Source of the DNA: Gammaproteobacteria bacterium
GTDB taxonomy: Bacteria; Pseudomonadota; Gammaproteobacteria; Tenderiales; Tenderiaceae
Assembly (NCBI GenBank): GCA_027001525.1
Contig: JALTMR010000529.1
Span: 1-9,618 of the forward strand
DNA length: 9,618 bases
Reading direction: 5' to 3'
Below the pieces are notes generated by a model. The model saw nothing but the letters and a program-made list of their open reading frames with translations. It made no database searches and was not told where the DNA came from. Position 1 is the first letter of the stretch. Every line of letters begins with the position of its first letter. Both the position numbers and the translations under genes were made by a program. Of this stretch, positions 1 to 6,439 are shown one piece after another.

Positions 1-193
1 TATGCCGTTCGTGGTGGTGGTGATGATTGCCGCTTCAGCCAGCTTTGCGACACCTATCGGCTATCAGACCAACCTGATGGTCTATGGCCCCGGCGGTTAC
101 CACTTTTCGGATTTTATCAGGATAGGTGTACCGCTGACGCTGCTTGTCGGCCTGGTGACCGTTGTGGGGGCTCCACTGGTGTGGGGGTTTTAA
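1..193 (+). CDS. SLC13-family permease, C-terminal fragment
   Basis: This is the 3' end of a gene that starts before the window; the ATG at position 2 is probably an internal Met, and the reading frame is open back to the edge. The roughly 63 visible residues include the segment [20 protein letters not shown], which matches the conserved C-terminal signature of SLC13/DASS (divalent anion:sodium symporter) permeases, followed by a final hydrophobic helix (about residues 40-60) and a short tail ending in WGF. Family members are inner-membrane carriers of sulfate or dicarboxylates, and bacterial members of this subtype often carry central TrkA-C domains. The next gene encodes APS kinase, so sulfate is the most likely substrate, but that is inferred from context only. 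The stop is TAA at 191-193. Confidence 0.8.
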   Translation, partial: MPFVVVVMIAASASFATPIGYQTNLMVYGPGGYHFSDFIRIGVPLTLLVGLVTVVGAPLVWGF

Positions 194-309
194 ACGCCGC
201 TTCACACGCCACCTGATCGGCGTCAAATAGTGTAAAATGGCCGCCTTTTTCGGCTTGGCACCCACATAAGCCTACAGCATTCATTCATAGTGAAAAACGG
301 AGCAACAAG

Positions 310-912
310 ATGACCGCATCAAAAAACATCGTTTGGCATGATGCCTCGATCACACGTAAAGAGCGGGAAGAACAGAACGGCCATCGAAGCGCTATTTTGT
401 GGTTTACCGGCCTTTCCGGTGCAGGCAAATCAACGTTGGCCAATGCGGTTGAAGATGCGCTGCACAACATGGGCACCCGCACCTATGTGCTTGACGGTGA
501 CAATATCCGCCACGGTTTGTGCAAGGACATGGGCTTTTCCGACGCGGATCGCAAAGAGAACATCCGCCGCATTGGCGAAGTTTCCAAGCTCTTTGTCGAC
601 GCCGGTACCGTGGCGCTGACAGCGTTTATCTCTCCGTTTCGTTCTGACCGTGATGCGGTGCGTGATTTGGTGCCCGAGGGTGATTTCATCGAGATCTACT
701 GCAAATGCTCTCTCGATGTGTGCGAAGAGCGAGATCCCAAGGGACTCTACAAGAAAGCGCGGGCGGGGGAGATTCCCGAATTCACCGGCATCAGCTCACC
801 TTATGAAGAGCCGCTGAACCCTGAAATTACCGTAGAAACAGACAAACAGTCGCTGGGCGACAGTGTTGCGCAGGTGATCGACGCACTGCGTGCACGCAAT
901 ATTGTGAAGTAG
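310..912 (+). CDS. cysC: Adenylylsulfate (APS) kinase CysC
   Basis: CysC phosphorylates adenosine 5'-phosphosulfate with ATP to give PAPS, the second activation step of assimilatory sulfate metabolism, in the cytoplasm. The 200-residue product has the usual length (E. coli about 201). Visible motifs are the P-loop GLSGAGKST (residues 34-42), [10 protein letters not shown] (61-70), the ISPF segment with the Ser that is phosphorylated in some family members (Ser108), and the C-terminal [20 protein letters not shown] block (about 142-161) of the APS site. The ATG at 310 is preceded by GGAG at a suitable distance (around 299-302), supporting the start. No cysD or cysN is present nearby; instead the gene follows an SLC13-type permease after a 116-bp gap. 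Two inverted repeats follow the stop codon. Confidence 0.96.
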   Translation: MTASKNIVWHDASITRKEREEQNGHRSAILWFTGLSGAGKSTLANAVEDALHNMGTRTYVLDGDNIRHGLCKDMGFSDADRKENIRRIGEVSKLFVDAGTVALTAFISPFRSDRDAVRDLVPEGDFIEIYCKCSLDVCEERDPKGLYKKARAGEIPEFTGISSPYEEPLNPEITVETDKQSLGDSVAQVIDALRARNIVK

Positions 913-924
913 CGCGTTGGCGGG

Positions 925-972
925 CTGTTGAAATGCCCTTCGGCTGGTTTTGCCCTGAAGGACATTTAACAG
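925..972 (+). repeat. Imperfect inverted repeat after cysC
   Basis: The left arm (925-941) and right arm (957-972) are nearly complementary over about 16 bp: CTGTTGAAATGCCCTTC against GAAGGACATTTAACAG, with one mismatch and one bulged base. The loop is about 15 bases. No T-run follows directly, so by itself it is not a classical terminator. It may protect the 3' end of the cysC transcript or form a tandem structure with the next hairpin. Confidence 0.6.
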
Positions 973-979
973 GCGGCCG

Positions 980-1010
980 GGCGACGCTGGTAAAGGCGTC
1001 GCCTGTTTTC
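980..1010 (+). terminator. Terminator-like hairpin between cysC and pyrD
   Basis: A perfect 8-bp GC-rich stem is formed by GGCGACGC (980-987) and GCGTCGCC (996-1003) with an 8-base loop. It is followed by TGTTTTC and then a CT-rich tract to about 1020. This fits an intrinsic terminator for cysC, although the T-run is short and interrupted. Because it lies only 40 bases before the pyrD start, it could alternatively be a leader structure or attenuator for pyrD. Confidence 0.5.
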
Positions 1011-1043
1011 CCTCTCTCTTCATTTGGTCAATAAAGTTACCCC

Positions 1044-2081
1044 ATGCTAAATCTGTATCCCCTGATACGCCCGCTGCTGTTTAGAATCGACCCCGAAACT
1101 GCCCATCACCTGACGTTTTCAGTCCTCGATATTGGCGCAAAGTTAGGTGTCACGTCATATCAGCCGGACACCTCAGCGTGTGCCCCCGTCAACGTAATGG
1201 GGCTGAACTTTCCCACGCCGCTGGGTCTGGCCGCCGGGCTGGACAAAAACGGTGACCACATCGATGCGCTGGCGGCGCTGGGGTTTGGTTTTCTGGAGAT
1301 TGGCACCGTCACTCCCCGGCCTCAGCCGGGCAACCCCAGGCCGCGACTGTTTCGGCTGCCTGAGGCCCGGGCCATCATCAATCGCATGGGATTTAACAAC
1401 GGCGGGGTGGTCAACCTGGTGAGCAACGTCAGGGCGGCAAAGTTCAACGGCGTGCTGGGCATCAATATCGGCAAGAATTTCGATACTCCCATTGAGAGAG
1501 CCGCAGATGATTACCTGATCGGGTTACGTGAAGTCTATGAGCACGCCAGCTACGTGACGGTCAATATCTCGTCCCCCAACACGGCCAATTTGCGCGAGTT
1601 GCAACAGGCGGATCAGATTGGTGGGCTGCTGGAAAAACTCAAGCAGGCGCAGCAAGAGTTAACCGGGGAGCATGGCCGCTACGTTCCCGTGGTAGTTAAA
1701 ATTGCGCCGGATATGAGTGAGAGTGAGATCGAGGCGGTGGGGCAGGCGCTGCTGGCCTACGGTATGGATGGCGTCATTGCCACCAACACGACACTGTCAC
1801 GCTCCGGGGTGGAGGGGTTGGCTCACAGCGACGAAGCAGGCGGGCTCAGTGGCGCGCCGCTAACGCATAAATCCACCGCGGTGGTGCAGCAGCTCTATGC
1901 CTGTGTCGGTGACAAACTGCCTATTATTGCCGCAGGTGGCATCATGGGGCTGGCCGATGCCCAGGCCAAACTGGCGGCCGGGGCGAAGTTGATTCAGATC
2001 TACTCGGGGCTGGTCTATCAAGGACCAAAGCTCGTTGAGGAGATCACCGAGGGACTACTTGGCAACGCATCGGAACAATAA
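1044..2081 (+). CDS. pyrD: Dihydroorotate dehydrogenase (quinone), class 2
   Basis: PyrD oxidises dihydroorotate to orotate in de novo pyrimidine synthesis, using FMN and passing electrons to membrane quinone. The 345-residue product aligns in memory along its length with E. coli PyrD. It has the N-terminal amphipathic membrane-docking region (residues 1-35, [20 protein letters not shown]) that marks class 2 enzymes. It also has [10 protein letters not shown] (61-70), [20 protein letters not shown] (85-104), NRMGFNN (113-119), the catalytic serine block NISSPNT (174-180), KIAPD (219-223), ATNTT (246-250) and the FMN phosphate-binding AAGGI and IQIYSG regions (296-300, 317-322). The start at 1044 has a weak Shine-Dalgarno sequence but matches the family N-terminus. 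The stop overlaps the next start as TAATG, indicating translational coupling to the ABC transporter genes. Confidence 0.97.
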   Translation: MLNLYPLIRPLLFRIDPETAHHLTFSVLDIGAKLGVTSYQPDTSACAPVNVMGLNFPTPLGLAAGLDKNGDHIDALAALGFGFLEIGTVTPRPQPGNPRPRLFRLPEARAIINRMGFNNGGVVNLVSNVRAAKFNGVLGINIGKNFDTPIERAADDYLIGLREVYEHASYVTVNISSPNTANLRELQQADQIGGLLEKLKQAQQELTGEHGRYVPVVVKIAPDMSESEIEAVGQALLAYGMDGVIATNTTLSRSGVEGLAHSDEAGGLSGAPLTHKSTAVVQQLYACVGDKLPIIAAGGIMGLADAQAKLAAGAKLIQIYSGLVYQGPKLVEEITEGLLGNASEQ

Positions 2082-3001
2082 TGTTGCCCGCTATCGAGAT
2101 AGAGAACGTTCACAAACATTTCGGCTCCCTGCATGCCCTGAAAGGGGTGAGCCTGACCATCGAACAGGGGGAGTTTTTTGGCCTGCTCGGCCCTAACGGG
2201 GCCGGTAAGTCCACCCTGATCAATATTCTCGCCGGCCTGACCCGCATGGACTCGGGTGCCGTCACCGTCATGGGGCACGATGTTGTAAAGGACTACCGTC
2301 AATCGCGCTACAGCCTGGGCGTGGTACCGCAGGAGCTGGTTTTCGATCCCTTTTTCTCCGTGCGTGAGTTGCTGGAAATCCAGGCCGGTTATTTCGGCCA
2401 GCGCAAAACCTCGGGAAAATGGATCGACCGACTGCTGGAGGGGCTCAAGCTCACCGATAAAGCTTCATCCAACATGCGTTCGCTTTCGGGCGGGATGAAA
2501 CGCCGGGTGCTGATCGCTCAGGCCCTGGTGCATAAGCCACAAGTGGTGATTCTGGATGAACCCACTGCCGGGGTCGATGTCGAGCTGCGCAGCTCCCTGT
2601 GGGAGTTTATCCAGATGCTGCACCAGGAGGGGCATACCATCGTCCTTACCACTCATTATCTGGAAGAGGCCGAAATGCTGTGTGACCGCATCGGCATTAT
2701 CAATCAGGGTGAGATGATCGCCCTCGACAGTAAAGAGGCGTTGCTGGCCAAGGGCGTTGGCCAGTTACGAACGCTCAGAATCACCCTGGCGAATCACATT
2801 GAGGCGCTGCCGGATCTGGTGAAAAGCAAACTCCAGCACGCCAGTGCCAATGTGCTGGAGATCCGTCTCGACCGCCATAACGACTCCATTGTGGCCATGA
2901 TGGATGCACTCAGGGATGCAGGCGGCGAGGTGGTGGATATCGCTATCGAAGAGTCGGACCTGGAAGATGTGTTTATCGAACTGACGCGGCAGGCAACATG
3001 A
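2081..3001 (+). CDS. ABC transporter ATP-binding protein (YadG/DrrA type)
   Basis: This is the cytoplasmic ATPase subunit of an ABC-2 type exporter; its best-remembered relative is E. coli YadG (308 aa, here 306 aa). All nucleotide-binding motifs are present: Walker A GPNGAGKST (37-45), Q-loop VVPQE (Gln84), signature LSGGMKRR (135-142), Walker B VVILDE (155-160), D-loop AGVD (163-166) and H-loop TTH (His202). The C-terminal ~80 residues form the regulatory extension typical of the DrrA/CcmA-like class and end in a DLEDVFIELT segment characteristic of it. The start codon shares its A with the last base of the pyrD stop codon, and the end overlaps the permease start by four bases (ATGA). It therefore works with the next gene and is probably co-transcribed with pyrD. 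The substrate is unknown. Confidence 0.94.
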   Translation: MLPAIEIENVHKHFGSLHALKGVSLTIEQGEFFGLLGPNGAGKSTLINILAGLTRMDSGAVTVMGHDVVKDYRQSRYSLGVVPQELVFDPFFSVRELLEIQAGYFGQRKTSGKWIDRLLEGLKLTDKASSNMRSLSGGMKRRVLIAQALVHKPQVVILDEPTAGVDVELRSSLWEFIQMLHQEGHTIVLTTHYLEEAEMLCDRIGIINQGEMIALDSKEALLAKGVGQLRTLRITLANHIEALPDLVKSKLQHASANVLEIRLDRHNDSIVAMMDALRDAGGEVVDIAIEESDLEDVFIELTRQAT

Positions 3002-3759
3002 ATTTCTCCGGCCTCTATACCCTTTTCTATAAAGAGATTCTCCGGTTCGCCAAGGTGGCGCTGCAAACCGTGCTGGCCCCCGTGGTGACCGCATTGCTCT
3101 ACCTGCTGGTCTTCTCCCATGTGCTGGAGGAGCACGTGGAAGTCTACGACAACATCAGTTATACCGCGTTTCTGATTCCGGGTTTGATGATGATGTCGAT
3201 TATCCAGAACGCTTTTGCCAACAGCTCTTCGAGCCTTATTCAGTCAAAAATCACCGGCAATATTATTTTTGTGCTGTTGACGCCGCTCTCCTATCTGGAG
3301 TTCTACCTCGCCTTTCTGTTCGCTTCCATTGTGCGGGCCCTTGTCGTCGGCATCGGTATTTTTCTGGTCGCCATGGGGTTTGTAGAACTGCCCGTCCACA
3401 ACGCCCTCTACCTGTTTCTGTTTGCTTTTCTCAGTAGCGCGGTGTTGGGGAGTATTGGCATTATTGCGGGAATATGGTCCGAGCGCTTTGACCACCTGGC
3501 CGGTTTTCAGAACTTTATTATCATGCCGCTCTCCTTTCTCAGTGGCGTCTTCTACTCGATCCACTCCTTGCCGCCATTTTGGCAGCTGCTGTCGAAATTC
3601 AACCCGTTTTTCTACATGATCGACGGCTTCCGGTACGGCTTCTTCGGTGTCTCCGATATCAATCCGCTCTACAGCCTGGCGGTTGTCTTCGTCGCCTGGA
3701 CCCTGCTGGCCGTGCTGACGCTCAATATGTTGCGTGTGGGCTATAAGTTGCGAAACTAA
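2998..3759 (+). CDS. ABC-2 type permease (YadH type)
   Basis: This is the membrane subunit that pairs with the ATPase encoded just upstream. The 253-residue protein resembles E. coli YadH (256 aa). About six hydrophobic segments can be seen, near residues 20-41, 55-78, 100-126, 135-160, 170-190 and 223-245. Family landmarks include YTAFLIPGLMMMSIIQNAFA (53 onward), PLSFLSGVFYSIHSLPPFW (about 176-194) and NPFFYMIDGFRYGFFGVSD near the C-terminus. The ATG overlaps the ATPase stop (ATGA). The operon partner pyrD gives no hint of the exported compound; YadGH-like pairs have no firmly established substrate to my knowledge. Confidence 0.93.
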   Translation: MNFSGLYTLFYKEILRFAKVALQTVLAPVVTALLYLLVFSHVLEEHVEVYDNISYTAFLIPGLMMMSIIQNAFANSSSSLIQSKITGNIIFVLLTPLSYLEFYLAFLFASIVRALVVGIGIFLVAMGFVELPVHNALYLFLFAFLSSAVLGSIGIIAGIWSERFDHLAGFQNFIIMPLSFLSGVFYSIHSLPPFWQLLSKFNPFFYMIDGFRYGFFGVSDINPLYSLAVVFVAWTLLAVLTLNMLRVGYKLRN

Positions 3760-3885
3760 TTCACTTTTTTGGGCCCTCTTCAGCGGCTTGAATGTTGGAG
3801 CCTGACTGCATAACCTTGAACAGTTGTTGGCGGTTGTGGTCGAAATGCCCGGAGCCGGGAGGGGCCGGCGGTTGTTACACCACAC

Positions 3886-3896
3886 GAGGAGAGAGG
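3886..3896 (+). promoter_or_regulatory. Ribosome binding site fixing the PilZ start
   Basis: The purine-rich GAGGAGAGAGG ends 8 bases before the ATG at 3905. A longer in-frame start at 3824 exists but lacks such a site, and it would add 27 arginine-rich residues before the PilZ RxxxR motif. The site therefore supports the shorter protein. Confidence 0.7.
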
Positions 3897-3904
3897 TGGC
3901 TGGT

Positions 3905-4336
3905 ATGCGTCATTCGATACGACATCCTTCAGATATTCCCATCGAAATCAGCACCGATGAACTGGCGGAGGATCAACGCGAAGCGATGAACGACATCAGC
4001 TTTGGTGGTCTCTCTTTCCAAAGCCGCGATTACATCAAAGCCGGGACGACCATTGCCATCAGAATCCCCTTCGTTGAGCCACCGTTTGAGACCATGGGCA
4101 AGGTCCGCTGGTGCCGCAAGCGGGCAGGGGGGCACTACGACATCGGTGTTGCTTTTCCCGACAGGGAAGAGGCTTTTCGCACCCGCATGGTGGAACAGGT
4201 TTGCCACATCGAGCACTACAAACGAGAGGTGTTTGAAAAAGAGGGACGCCAGCTCAGCGGTGAAGAAGCTGCCGCGGAGTGGATCAGCCGCTACGCTGCG
4301 ACCTTTCCCTCATCAGAAATAGAACACTCGGAATAG
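3905..4336 (+). CDS. PilZ-domain (c-di-GMP binding) protein
   Basis: A cytoplasmic protein of 143 residues with a single PilZ domain. Both c-di-GMP contact motifs are intact: RHSIR (residues 2-6, the RxxxR motif) and DISFGG (30-35, D/N-x-S-x-x-G). The beta-barrel strands continue to about residue 85 (GKVRWCRKRAGGHYDIGVAF at 65-84). A charged, probably helical extension follows (about 95-143, including EHYKREVFEKEG and AAAEWISRYAATFP), which is not part of the minimal domain and may mediate output. There is no signal peptide or membrane segment. It starts 145 bp after the permease gene and is followed 28 bp later by a dehydrogenase gene, so those two may be co-transcribed. The target of this receptor cannot be told from context. 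Confidence 0.9.
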   Translation: MRHSIRHPSDIPIEISTDELAEDQREAMNDISFGGLSFQSRDYIKAGTTIAIRIPFVEPPFETMGKVRWCRKRAGGHYDIGVAFPDREEAFRTRMVEQVCHIEHYKREVFEKEGRQLSGEEAAAEWISRYAATFPSSEIEHSE

Positions 4337-4364
4337 ATCACCCATCATCAACAAGGAATAAGCA

Positions 4365-5048
4365 ATGAATGTTGTTATTACCGGCGCCAACCGGGGCCTG
4401 GGATTTGGATTTGTGCAGCACTACCTGGCTCAAGGCTGTGAGGTGTGGGCCTGCTACCGCAGCGGCCCAGACCAGTTGGAAAATATTGACGCTGACCGCC
4501 TTCACCCCGTGCAGTGGGACGTTCGTGAAGACAAGCCAGCAAGCTTTGCTACCGAAGCGGGCTTTCCCGACCGCATCGACCTGCTGATCAACAACGCCGG
4601 CATCTACGGCCCCAAGGATGGCAGCGGCCAGGCGCTGGCCACAGTGACCGCTGAGACCATGATGGAGGTGTTCGACGTGGATTGCGTGGGGCCGCTGCGA
4701 GTGGTGCAGACGCTGCTGCCTCGCGTCACCCGGGCACAGGGCACCATCGCCAATCTCAGCTCCAAAATGGGCTCATCGGGGGACAACGGCAGCGGTGGCT
4801 GTTATGCCTACCGGGCGGCTAAGGCTGCTCTGGTCATCGTGTCAAAATCGATGGCTGTGGACCTTGCCCCCGAAGGCGTTCGAGTGATTACACTCCACCC
4901 CGGCTGGGTCAGAACCGAAATGACTCGTCACAGCGGCCTGATCGACGTAGAAACATCCGTTGGCGGAATGACAACGGTAATTAGCAACGCAGATGATTAC
5001 GAGCCCGGGGCTTTCGTGGCTTACGACGGTCAGATTGTACCGTTTTAG
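4365..5048 (+). CDS. Short-chain dehydrogenase/reductase (C-factor-like SDR)
   Basis: An NAD(P)-dependent oxidoreductase of the classical SDR fold, 227 residues. The dinucleotide motif TGANRGLG (6-13), NNAG (76-79), catalytic Ser132/133 in NLSSKMG, Tyr149-x-x-x-Lys153 (YRAAK) and the PGWVRTEM segment (about 179-186) are all present. The short form and the C-terminal AYDGQIVPF resemble CsgA/C-factor-like SDRs of proteobacteria, which typically end in a similar YDG...PW. The substrate is unknown. A good AAGGA site lies just before the ATG. The stop codon TAG (5046-5048) consists of the first three bases of the MITE-like repeat, yet the protein end looks natural, so little or no coding sequence was lost. 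Confidence 0.92.
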   Translation: MNVVITGANRGLGFGFVQHYLAQGCEVWACYRSGPDQLENIDADRLHPVQWDVREDKPASFATEAGFPDRIDLLINNAGIYGPKDGSGQALATVTAETMMEVFDVDCVGPLRVVQTLLPRVTRAQGTIANLSSKMGSSGDNGSGGCYAYRAAKAALVIVSKSMAVDLAPEGVRVITLHPGWVRTEMTRHSGLIDVETSVGGMTTVISNADDYEPGAFVAYDGQIVPF

Positions 5049-5207
5049 TGGTCCATGCGGGAAGTTCTGTTACTAAGGAGCACAGTGAGAAGGTGCAGAT
5101 CAAGGCGGCAAAACGCTGGAATGGTGGTTCCATTTCGAGTTTTGCCAACACAGAGGTGTACCTTCTCACGAAGCGAACAGTTACATAATTTTCCGCATGG
5201 ACCACTA
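5046..5207. mobile_element. MITE-like element with TA ends
   Basis: A 162-bp non-coding segment bounded by TAGTGGTCCATGCGG (5046-5060) and its exact inverse complement (5193-5207). The arms continue imperfectly inward with one gap, and then match perfectly again as GTGAGAAGGT (5085-5094) and ACCTTCTCAC (5160-5169). Inside are a further 8-bp stem, GGCAAAAC (5107-5114) with GTTTTGCC (5139-5146), and a 5-bp apical stem, TGGAA (5117-5121) with TTCCA (5128-5132). The whole element can therefore fold into one long interrupted hairpin. The outer TA on both sides is what a TA target-site duplication of IS630/Tc1-mariner transposition would leave, as in Neisseria Correia elements. It encodes no transposase, so it would have to be moved by one elsewhere. 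Its position between convergent genes would also let it act as a transcript-end structure. Confidence 0.72.
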
Positions 5208-5241
5208 GGTACGAACCGAGGGTAGGCTCTGTTAAAAGCGA

Positions 5242-5667
5242 CTACCAGGGGCCGGTGATCTGGAACTGATCCCCTGGTTTTAGCGCCAACTTCGGCGCTA
5301 TGCCCCCCTTCAACTCCAGGACATAACCCACCGGTTTGATGCTTTTGTACATGGGACAAGGGGTGGCGGTGCAGGGCGGCACGTTGGTGAAGAAGTTGAT
5401 CAACTTTCCATCACGATCAAAAAAAAGAATATCCAACGACACAAAGGTCTCTTTCATCCAGAACGAGACGGGGCGAGGCTCGGGGTAGATGAATAACATG
5501 CCATAATCTTCCTGCATCTCCCGCCTGTGCATTAACCCTTGGGCACGTTCCTGGGCAGTCACAGCAGTATCAATCCGAAAAACTTTACCACCGAGAAGTA
5601 ATGAGGCATCTTGCGAATATGCGAGAGGAAAAAAAACGAAAAGAATAACTGAAATAAATGCTCTCAT
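5242..5667 (-). CDS. DUF192 family secreted protein
   Basis: A 141-residue protein of the DUF192 (COG1430) family, whose function is not established. It has an N-terminal signal peptide: a hydrophobic run to about residue 15, then PLAYS before QDAS, giving a likely signal peptidase I cleavage near residue 19. The mature protein is therefore expected to be periplasmic. Family signatures are visible: the ERAQGLMHRREM block (about 39-50), YGMLFIYPEPRPVSFWMKET (55-74) and SLDILFFDRDGKLINF (77-92), followed by the conserved region where the family usually has a Cys-containing PC motif (here PPCTATPCPMYKS), and LELKGG then GD near the end. No strong Shine-Dalgarno sequence precedes the ATG. It is convergent with the dehydrogenase gene and divergent from the nuclease-like gene. 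Confidence 0.9.
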   Translation of the reverse strand: MRAFISVILFVFFPLAYSQDASLLLGGKVFRIDTAVTAQERAQGLMHRREMQEDYGMLFIYPEPRPVSFWMKETFVSLDILFFDRDGKLINFFTNVPPCTATPCPMYKSIKPVGYVLELKGGIAPKLALKPGDQFQITGPW

Positions 5668-5684
5668 TGCGACGGACTGTTTGT

Positions 5685-5712
5685 TTGAGAAAAGGTTGTT
5701 ACTCTCGATAAT
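5685..5712 (+). promoter_or_regulatory. Sigma70-like promoter for the nuclease-like gene
   Basis: TTGAGA (5685-5690, 5/6 match to the -35 consensus) and GATAAT (5707-5712, 5/6 match to the -10 consensus) are separated by 16 bp. This would start transcription near 5719, leaving a leader of about 36 bases before the ATG at 5755. The surrounding region is AT-rich. It also lies upstream of the divergent DUF192 gene, and TATTAT on the minus strand (5713-5708) could be part of an overlapping promoter for that gene. Confidence 0.5.
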
Positions 5713-5754
5713 ACATCGATCTTATTACGGCAAGAACGGGAAAAGGAATTCTTT

Positions 5755-6420
5755 ATGATTGGGGAAAACATGAGTGGTGAACTGCATGGGCTGATTGGCA
5801 AATATCGATCAGATGAAGAGTCGGTGTTCAACACCTGGTTTATCAACAATGAAGAGCGCCTTAAAGCTTTTCGCTCCATCCGCCGTGGTGTAAGAGATGT
5901 CATAGCAGACATCAAAAGCGGTGATTTTGGAAATGATTACAAAGGCTCATCATTGGAATTTGTGCTGAGCTGCATCACGGAGCAAAAGCAGGTGTTTATG
6001 GGGGCCTCGCACGCCTTTTACTGGAAGCCTAAACTCAGAATTCCAGACATCTACGAGAACGAAGTTGATGTCGATACCAAAAGCACCATTGCCTTAATTG
6101 ATGTTATCTGGTTCAAGAAGGGGACAAACCAGATTGCCAGCGCCTTTGAGGTAGAGAAGAGCACATCCATCTACTCGGGAATTCTCAGGCTCACCGATTT
6201 GTACTTCTCCTTCCCGGAGGATCCCTCAACACTCTTTATTATCATCCCCAATAACCGTGAGAAAGAACTGATACTGCAACTTAGCCGCCCCTCAATCAGG
6301 GGTAATGCCATAGAGATACACTACATATTATTCTCTGATTTACGTCAGCATTGTGATGCAATATGTATGTTTGGCGACAGCAAAGAAACACTCCATAAAA
6401 TTTCCAAGGTAATTTCCTGA
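5755..6420 (+). CDS. Putative PD-(D/E)XK nuclease-like protein
   Basis: A 221-residue soluble protein of no firmly recognised family. The central block reads IDVIWF (Asp116), then about ten residues later ASAFEVEKSTSIYSGILRLT (128-147). An Asp in a strand followed by E-V-E-K in the next strand resembles the core of restriction-endonuclease-like folds. I recall uncharacterised, restriction-endonuclease-annotated proteins with a similar EVE(H/K)-S/T-TSIYSG block. The next strand, LFIIIPN (160-166), fits the fold. Candidate catalytic residues are Asp116, Glu132 and Glu134 or Lys135; the ExE form rather than ExK makes activity uncertain. The N-terminal ~100 residues are helical and charged. No methyltransferase or helicase partner is nearby. 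The ATG at 5755 has AAGGA 7 bases upstream (5743-5747); a second ATG at 5770 is an alternative. The gene looks poorer in GC than its left neighbours and ends 19 bp before cti. Confidence 0.6.
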   Translation: MIGENMSGELHGLIGKYRSDEESVFNTWFINNEERLKAFRSIRRGVRDVIADIKSGDFGNDYKGSSLEFVLSCITEQKQVFMGASHAFYWKPKLRIPDIYENEVDVDTKSTIALIDVIWFKKGTNQIASAFEVEKSTSIYSGILRLTDLYFSFPEDPSTLFIIIPNNREKELILQLSRPSIRGNAIEIHYILFSDLRQHCDAICMFGDSKETLHKISKVIS

Positions 6421-6439
6421 GGCGCAAGTAAGCAGGGCG

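Noticed and set aside
194..309. A promoter for cysC around TGTAAAAT
   Set aside because: The -10-like TAAAAT has no -35 partner at proper spacing, so it is not reported as a feature.
3829..3875. A 9-bp direct repeat GGCGGTTGT at 3829-3837 and 3867-3875 before the PilZ gene
   Set aside because: Too short and unaccompanied by other signals; the 145-bp gap 3760-3904 otherwise shows no convincing terminator or promoter.
3244..3885. A 213-codon open frame on the minus strand
   Set aside because: It lies opposite the ABC-2 permease gene, is low-complexity (rich in Gln, Arg, Glu and His) as expected from an antisense reading, and has no recognisable domain.
3824..3904. A longer N-terminus for the PilZ protein
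   Set aside because: The added residues are Arg/Gly-rich without family similarity, and the strong ribosome binding site sits directly before the ATG at 3905.
5046..5207. Integron attC site or a simple intrinsic terminator
   Set aside because: No RYYYAAC...GTTRRRY core pair is found at the ends, and there is no T-run after a compact GC stem. The long terminal inverted repeats with TA ends fit a MITE better.
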